Shown piece by piece: positions 6,041 to 8,807 of a stretch of 8,807 nt of DNA (position 1 is its first letter; each line of letters opens with the position of its first letter). Below the pieces are notes generated by a model that saw nothing but the letters and a program-made list of their open reading frames with translations, did no database searches and was not told where the DNA came from. This DNA comes from Thermodesulfovibrionia bacterium (GTDB lineage Bacteria; Nitrospirota; Thermodesulfovibrionia; UBA6902): contig CAMYJJ010000122.1 of NCBI GenBank assembly GCA_947258735.1, positions 1 through 8,807 of the forward strand, given 5' to 3'. The position numbers were made by a program, and so were the translations under genes.

Positions 6041-6235
6041 AGAATGCCCAATTTCAAAGCTCAAATGTCAATTGAATTCCCAATGTCTTAATGTCAATAC
6101 AAAGTACATATGATTATCCACACTCGTTGACTTCAGTTATAAACTGCTTCTAATCCGCTTTACTATTACTTATATTTAATTAATAGTGCCTTTGACCTTC
6201 ATTTGACATTTGAGCTTTGAAATTTGTCATTGGAC
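6041..6235. repeat. Mirrored array of 7-bp units, between convergent ubiX and cysK
   Basis: Positions 6050-6071 are a perfect 22-base reverse complement of 6203-6224. With a few mismatches the match extends on both sides. The right arm is a tandem heptamer array, 6201-6235: ATTTGAC, ATTTGAG, CTTTGAA, ATTTGTC, ATTGGAC. The left arm has the complementary TTCAAAG, CTCAAAT, GTCAATT units, plus AATGTC repeats at 6081-6097. The spacer, about 130 bp, is AT-rich and non-coding. As RNA from either strand it would form a long hairpin, so it may act as a two-way transcription end or 3' stabiliser. The same plan, with an 8-bp unit, is seen at 3181-3327. Confidence 0.85.
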
Positions 6236-6274
6236 AAACATTAGTTATGCCTGCTTTACCTAATGCGTTTAAAA

Positions 6275-7204
6275 TTATTGCGGACTGAACAACCCGGTGC
6301 TCAAATACCTGTCCCCCCTGTCAGGAAATATGACCACTATATTTTTACCCTTTCCGAGCCGTGCGGCTACATTCAGTGCTGCATAAGCAGCAGCCCCACA
6401 GGAAATTCCAGCGAGTATTCCTTCCTCATTGGCTATCCGTCTGACTGTAGATGCTGCATCCTCATCTGATACCGGCATAACTTCATTATAAATTTCTGTA
6501 TTCAGCACCCCGGGGTAAAATCCCGCACCAATACCGGCAATTTTATGAGGGCCTGGATCTCCTCCTGACAGGACAGGTGATGCTGCAGGTTCAACAGCAG
6601 TAATTAAAATATCAGGATTTCTCTCTTTAAGCACTTCACCGACACCCGTAATTGTGCCTCCGGTTCCCACCCCTGCAACAAACCCGTCAATGCTCTCCCC
6701 GAGAGAATCAATTATTTCCAGAGCAGTAGTTTTTCTGTGAATTTCAGGATTGGCTGGGTTTTCAAACTGCATGGGCATAAAGTAGTCCGGATTCTTCTTT
6801 AAAATTATTTCAGCCTCTTCCACAGACCCCATCATGCCCCTTGCGCCGTCAGACAACACGAGTTCTGCTCCATAAGCCTGAAACATCTGCCTTCTCTCAA
6901 CTGACATGGTTTCCGGCATCGTCAATATTAATGTATACCCCTTGACTGCAGAAATGAGCGCCAGTCCGATTCCGGTGTTGCCGCTCGTTGGCTCAAGAAT
7001 TGTACCGCCCGGTTTCAACCTGCCGTCACGTTCTGCTGTCTCTATCATTGAAAGGGCGATCCTGTCCTTTACTGATCCGCCGGGATTAAACCCCTCAAGC
7101 TTGGCCCAGACATCAGCACTGTCAGCATCAGGCAGGTGATTGAGCTTTACGATAGGTGTATTACCTATAAGATGTATGATATTTAAAAAAGGTTTCACAG
7201 TCAT
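6275..7204 (-). CDS. cysK: Cysteine synthase (O-acetylserine sulfhydrylase)
   Basis: A 309-residue fold-type II PLP enzyme that makes L-cysteine from O-acetylserine and sulfide in the cytosol. Marks are [10 protein letters not shown] (13-22), NPGGSVKDR (40-48) with the PLP Schiff-base Lys46, substrate loop EPTSGNTG (71-78), and [11 protein letters not shown] (96-106). The PLP phosphate-binding GTGGT is at 180-184, [13 protein letters not shown] at 217-229, ISCGAA at 267-272, and [11 protein letters not shown] at 293-303. The [10 protein letters not shown] form favours the CysK type over CysM or cystathionine beta-synthase. Length is normal. An in-frame TGA just upstream supports the ATG start, which has no Shine-Dalgarno. 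The gene is monocistronic here, convergent with ubiX and divergent from the PilZ gene. No cysE is in the window. Confidence 0.96.
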   Translation of the reverse strand: MTVKPFLNIIHLIGNTPIVKLNHLPDADSADVWAKLEGFNPGGSVKDRIALSMIETAERDGRLKPGGTILEPTSGNTGIGLALISAVKGYTLILTMPETMSVERRQMFQAYGAELVLSDGARGMMGSVEEAEIILKKNPDYFMPMQFENPANPEIHRKTTALEIIDSLGESIDGFVAGVGTGGTITGVGEVLKERNPDILITAVEPAASPVLSGGDPGPHKIAGIGAGFYPGVLNTEIYNEVMPVSDEDAASTVRRIANEEGILAGISCGAAAYAALNVAARLGKGKNIVVIFPDRGDRYLSTGLFSPQ

Positions 7205-7223
7205 TTTGATTCAATCATGAAGG

Positions 7224-7232
7224 ATTATAGCA
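7224..7232 (-). promoter_or_regulatory. Extended -10 promoter of cysK
   Basis: On the minus strand TGCTATAAT is a perfect -10 with the TG extension, which explains the absence of a good -35. Transcription would start near 7217, leaving a leader of only about 13 nt. This rules out a long leader riboswitch if it is the only promoter. Confidence 0.55.
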
Positions 7233-7245
7233 CATCAATTTGTGC
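7230..7245. promoter_or_regulatory. Possible operator dyad overlapping the cysK -10
   Basis: GCACA (7230-7234) and TGTGC (7241-7245) form a 5-bp inverted repeat around a 6-bp AT-rich centre. It overlaps the TG extension of the cysK -10. A repressor could sit here, but the dyad is short and the regulator is unknown. Confidence 0.3.
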
Positions 7246-7359
7246 TTCAGAGACTAATTCTTGCAGACAGGTATTTCGGGGTGATGAAATTTTAGTATAC
7301 ATGTTACATATCAAAAATAGACAATATTTTTTTTAAATCTGATTATTAATATTATTATA

Positions 7360-7388
7360 TTGACGAAATAACGGACACGTGATATACC
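7360..7388 (+). promoter_or_regulatory. Candidate sigma70 promoter for the PilZ-like gene
   Basis: TTGACG (7360-7365, 5 of 6), a 17-bp spacer and TATACC (7383-7388, 4 of 6) with a TG extension at 7380-7381. The start would be near 7395, giving a leader of about 60 nt. The surrounding region from 7205 is AT-rich and contains no gene. Confidence 0.5.
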
Positions 7389-7454
7389 AGACAAAATATT
7401 TATGGATAATAATGGATGGAATATTAGATATATGTCAACCTGAAGTGTAATGAT

Positions 7455-7760
7455 ATGAGCCCCATATCTAAAAAAATTGTTGCACTCAAGGCCGAATTTT
7501 GCTGCGGCAGTTTCTGCTGTAATGGATTTATAGAAAACCTTTCTGAAAACAATATCTCTTGCACTACCACTGAAAAAAACCTGTCTCCGGGCACTGAATT
7601 CCAGGTAAGATTTCAATCTGATTCGGGAGAGGCACTCAATCTTAACTGCAAACTAAAGTGGTCATATGAGACCCCGCCGCATGGAATTACAAACAGCATT
7701 GGAATGGAAATATTACATCAGCCGACACAGTACAAAACTTTTCTGGAAAGTCTGCAGTAA
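7455..7760 (+). CDS. PilZ-like small protein, probably degenerate for c-di-GMP binding
   Basis: A 101-residue single-domain protein with no signal peptide or membrane segment. The layout fits PilZ: a first strand VALKAEF (9-15), then GFIENLSENNISC (24-36), which matches the conserved 'G-x-V/I-x-N-x-S' PilZ core. It continues with PGTEFQVRF (45-53), NLNCKLKWSY (62-71), SIGMEI (81-86) and a terminal YKTFLESL helix (93-100). The RxxxR motif that grips c-di-GMP is missing from the N terminus (SKKIVALK), and the usual Gly after the Ser motif is Asn33. Signal binding is therefore doubtful. Four cysteines cluster as CCGSFCC (16-22). It may act by protein contact or metal/redox sensing, which is speculation. 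Upstream ATG ATA TGA rules out another frame. The Shine-Dalgarno is weak. Confidence 0.65.
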   Translation: MSPISKKIVALKAEFCCGSFCCNGFIENLSENNISCTTTEKNLSPGTEFQVRFQSDSGEALNLNCKLKWSYETPPHGITNSIGMEILHQPTQYKTFLESLQ

Positions 7761-7840
7761 TTTCTTCTCTTTATACTTCCTGTTGCGCAAATAGACCTTA
7801 AAATCTCATCTGGCAATATGTCGCAAGACTGTGTTCGTCC

Positions 7841-7984
7841 GTCATTCCGGCAGTCTTTTGAGCGGGAATCCAGAGATAGATGGAAGCTTTAATTTATTGA
7901 GAAAGACGATCCTGAATGGAATACTTTATATGATCATATTTTATCCGAACTCTGGATTCCCGATAAACAAACCTCGGGAATGAC
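7841..7984. repeat. 144-bp inverted-repeat element with GTCATTCC/GGAATGAC ends
   Basis: Terminal 8-bp inverted repeats (7841-7848, 7977-7984) enclose a perfect inner 13-bp inverted repeat, CGGGAATCCAGAG at 7863-7875 and its complement at 7950-7962. The core of about 74 bp holds a 12-bp palindrome, ATATGATCATAT, at 7928-7939. There is no open frame. Its first 19 bases are the exact complement of 4621-4639, so it belongs to the same dispersed family as the 64-bp element. It resembles a MITE or a widespread intergenic palindrome family. It lies between the convergent PilZ and radical SAM genes, where it could end transcription from both sides. Confidence 0.85.
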
Positions 7985-8047
7985 AAAACTAAACCATATG
8001 GAAAATGTTGAAATTGTACCGACACCTGAGCCAGTAGTGCCACTTTA

Positions 8048-8807
8048 TTACGTATATATCCATTCCGTATCAGGCATTCTCAATGATTTTCGTCTGTAAC
8101 TGATATTCATACCCAACCGATATGTAATGTTGCGTGGATTTCTCATGCATCTTTTTAAAATGCTGCTCCATGTGTATGTTTTTCTGAATAATGCATAGTA
8201 GCCCTGCTGCAATTCCTCGGCTGTCATGTTTTTTGGACTGAAAATAACTTCACTGGTATGATATCTGGCCCAGTCACTGTCTGTTATTCTGCCATCTTTC
8301 TTCATCGTATCATAAAGCCTGGTTCCCGGAAACGGTGTCAGAATATTCAACTGGGCAGCATCGATTTTATTTTCCATAATAAAATCATATGTCCTTTTAA
8401 ATACCGAGGGGTCATCTTCATCAAGTCCGAATATAAAGCTTCCCAGTATGTTAATGCCTGCCCCGTGTATTTTCTTGATGGCCTCTTTGTATGCGTCAGG
8501 TGAGTTCCAGGATTTGTTCATTTTCCGGAGATTCTGCTCTGAAAGAGACTCAAAACCGATAAAGGCATACTTGCCCCCGCTTTTTGCATATAATGAAAGC
8601 AGTTCATCATCTTTTGCAATGTTAATTGACGTCTGCCCTCCCCATGTCCTGTTAAGTGGTATCAGGGATTGAAACAGCTCTCTTGCAAAGTCTTTCTGGC
8701 CTGTTATATTGTCGTCAACAAAGAAAAAGTCTCTTGTGTCAAATCTCTTTATCTCATCGATCACATCCGAAACCGGCCGTGTCCTGTATTTTCTTCCGAA
8801 GAATGCT
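8048..8807 (-). CDS. Radical SAM protein, B12-binding/DUF4070-like type, partial (5' end off the window)
   Basis: The frame is open to the window edge, so the GTG at 8764 is internal and not the start. About 252 codons are visible. FFGRKYRTRPVSDVIDEI just precedes the later half of the radical SAM barrel in B12-binding radical SAM proteins, so the CxxxCxxC iron-sulfur motif should lie just outside. Also visible are FFFVDDNITG, TSINIAKDDELL, AFIGFES, ILGSFIFGLDEDD and LTPFPGTRLYD, followed by a basic C-terminal tail rich in Arg (RKTYTWSSILKRC) like DUF4070. Such proteins do radical methylations or cyclisations on lipids, tetrapyrroles or other metabolites. The substrate cannot be told from this fragment, and the B12 domain itself is inferred. 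It is convergent with the PilZ gene. Confidence 0.85.
   Translation of the reverse strand, partial: AFFGRKYRTRPVSDVIDEIKRFDTRDFFFVDDNITGQKDFARELFQSLIPLNRTWGGQTSINIAKDDELLSLYAKSGGKYAFIGFESLSEQNLRKMNKSWNSPDAYKEAIKKIHGAGINILGSFIFGLDEDDPSVFKRTYDFIMENKIDAAQLNILTPFPGTRLYDTMKKDGRITDSDWARYHTSEVIFSPKNMTAEELQQGYYALFRKTYTWSSILKRCMRNPRNITYRLGMNISYRRKSLRMPDTEWIYT

Noticed and set aside
7205..7300. Riboswitch or T-box ahead of cysK
   Set aside because: The best promoter leaves only about 13 nt of leader, and no long conserved stem pattern was seen.
7311..7616. A 101-codon minus-strand open frame over the PilZ gene start
   Set aside because: It covers AT-rich intergenic DNA and the opposite strand of the PilZ-like gene, and has no recognisable domain. 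The plus-strand frame has PilZ pattern and a promoter.
7783..7790. TTGCGCAA palindrome after the PilZ gene
   Set aside because: Only 8 bp, with no partner sites or T run; likely chance.
8759..8764. GTG at 8764 as the radical SAM start
   Set aside because: The frame continues upstream to the window edge with family-typical sequence (FFGRKYRTRPVSD), so the gene is truncated by the window.

Overview
This window looks like ordinary chromosome from a Gram-negative-type bacterium of moderate GC (roughly mid-40s %, by eye). My best guess is a Nitrospirota or former deltaproteobacterial anaerobe. That guess rests on the ricT/holB/tmk gene order, the single-domain MetE-like enzyme, the UbiX/MenG quinone genes, a B12-type radical SAM protein, and intergenic DNA full of short-unit repeats. 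No marker in the window fixes the phylum, so treat this as inference.

Layout. (1) 1-3109, minus strand: an operon read right to left, MetE-like methyltransferase -> tmk -> holB -> ricT (its 3' end lies off the window). The first three genes overlap by 14 and 10 nt. (2) 3110-3465: a divergent intergenic region with a mirrored array of 8-bp units, a good sigma70-type promoter, and three helically phased GTTGAGC repeats ahead of the next gene. (3) 3466-4529, plus strand: ubiE/menG, overlapping by 4 nt a stand-alone LigD-type 3'-phosphoesterase. (4) 4530-4768: a 64-bp hairpin repeat and a CCTTGAAT-type 8-mer tract that runs up to the next start codon. (5) 4769-6031, plus strand: rsmG and ubiX, 9 nt apart. 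(6) 6032-6274: a mirrored array of 7-bp units between the convergent genes ubiX and cysK. (7) 6275-7204, minus strand: cysK with an extended -10 promoter. (8) 7455-7760, plus strand: a small PilZ-like protein with a recognisable promoter. (9) 7841-7984: a 144-bp inverted-repeat element between convergent genes. (10) 8048-8807, minus strand: the C-terminal part of a radical SAM protein whose 5' end is off the window.

The genes are mainly housekeeping: clamp loading and dTTP supply for replication, methionine and cysteine synthesis, quinone methylation and prenyl-FMN supply, and rRNA methylation. They do not form one dedicated new system. The unusual content lies between the genes. There are at least two families of inverted or tandem short repeats, placed at transcription-unit boundaries. 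There is also a stand-alone DNA-end-processing domain translationally coupled to a quinone methyltransferase, and a core-only MetE homologue in a replication operon. No tRNA, rRNA, CRISPR array, transposase gene or phage gene was seen.
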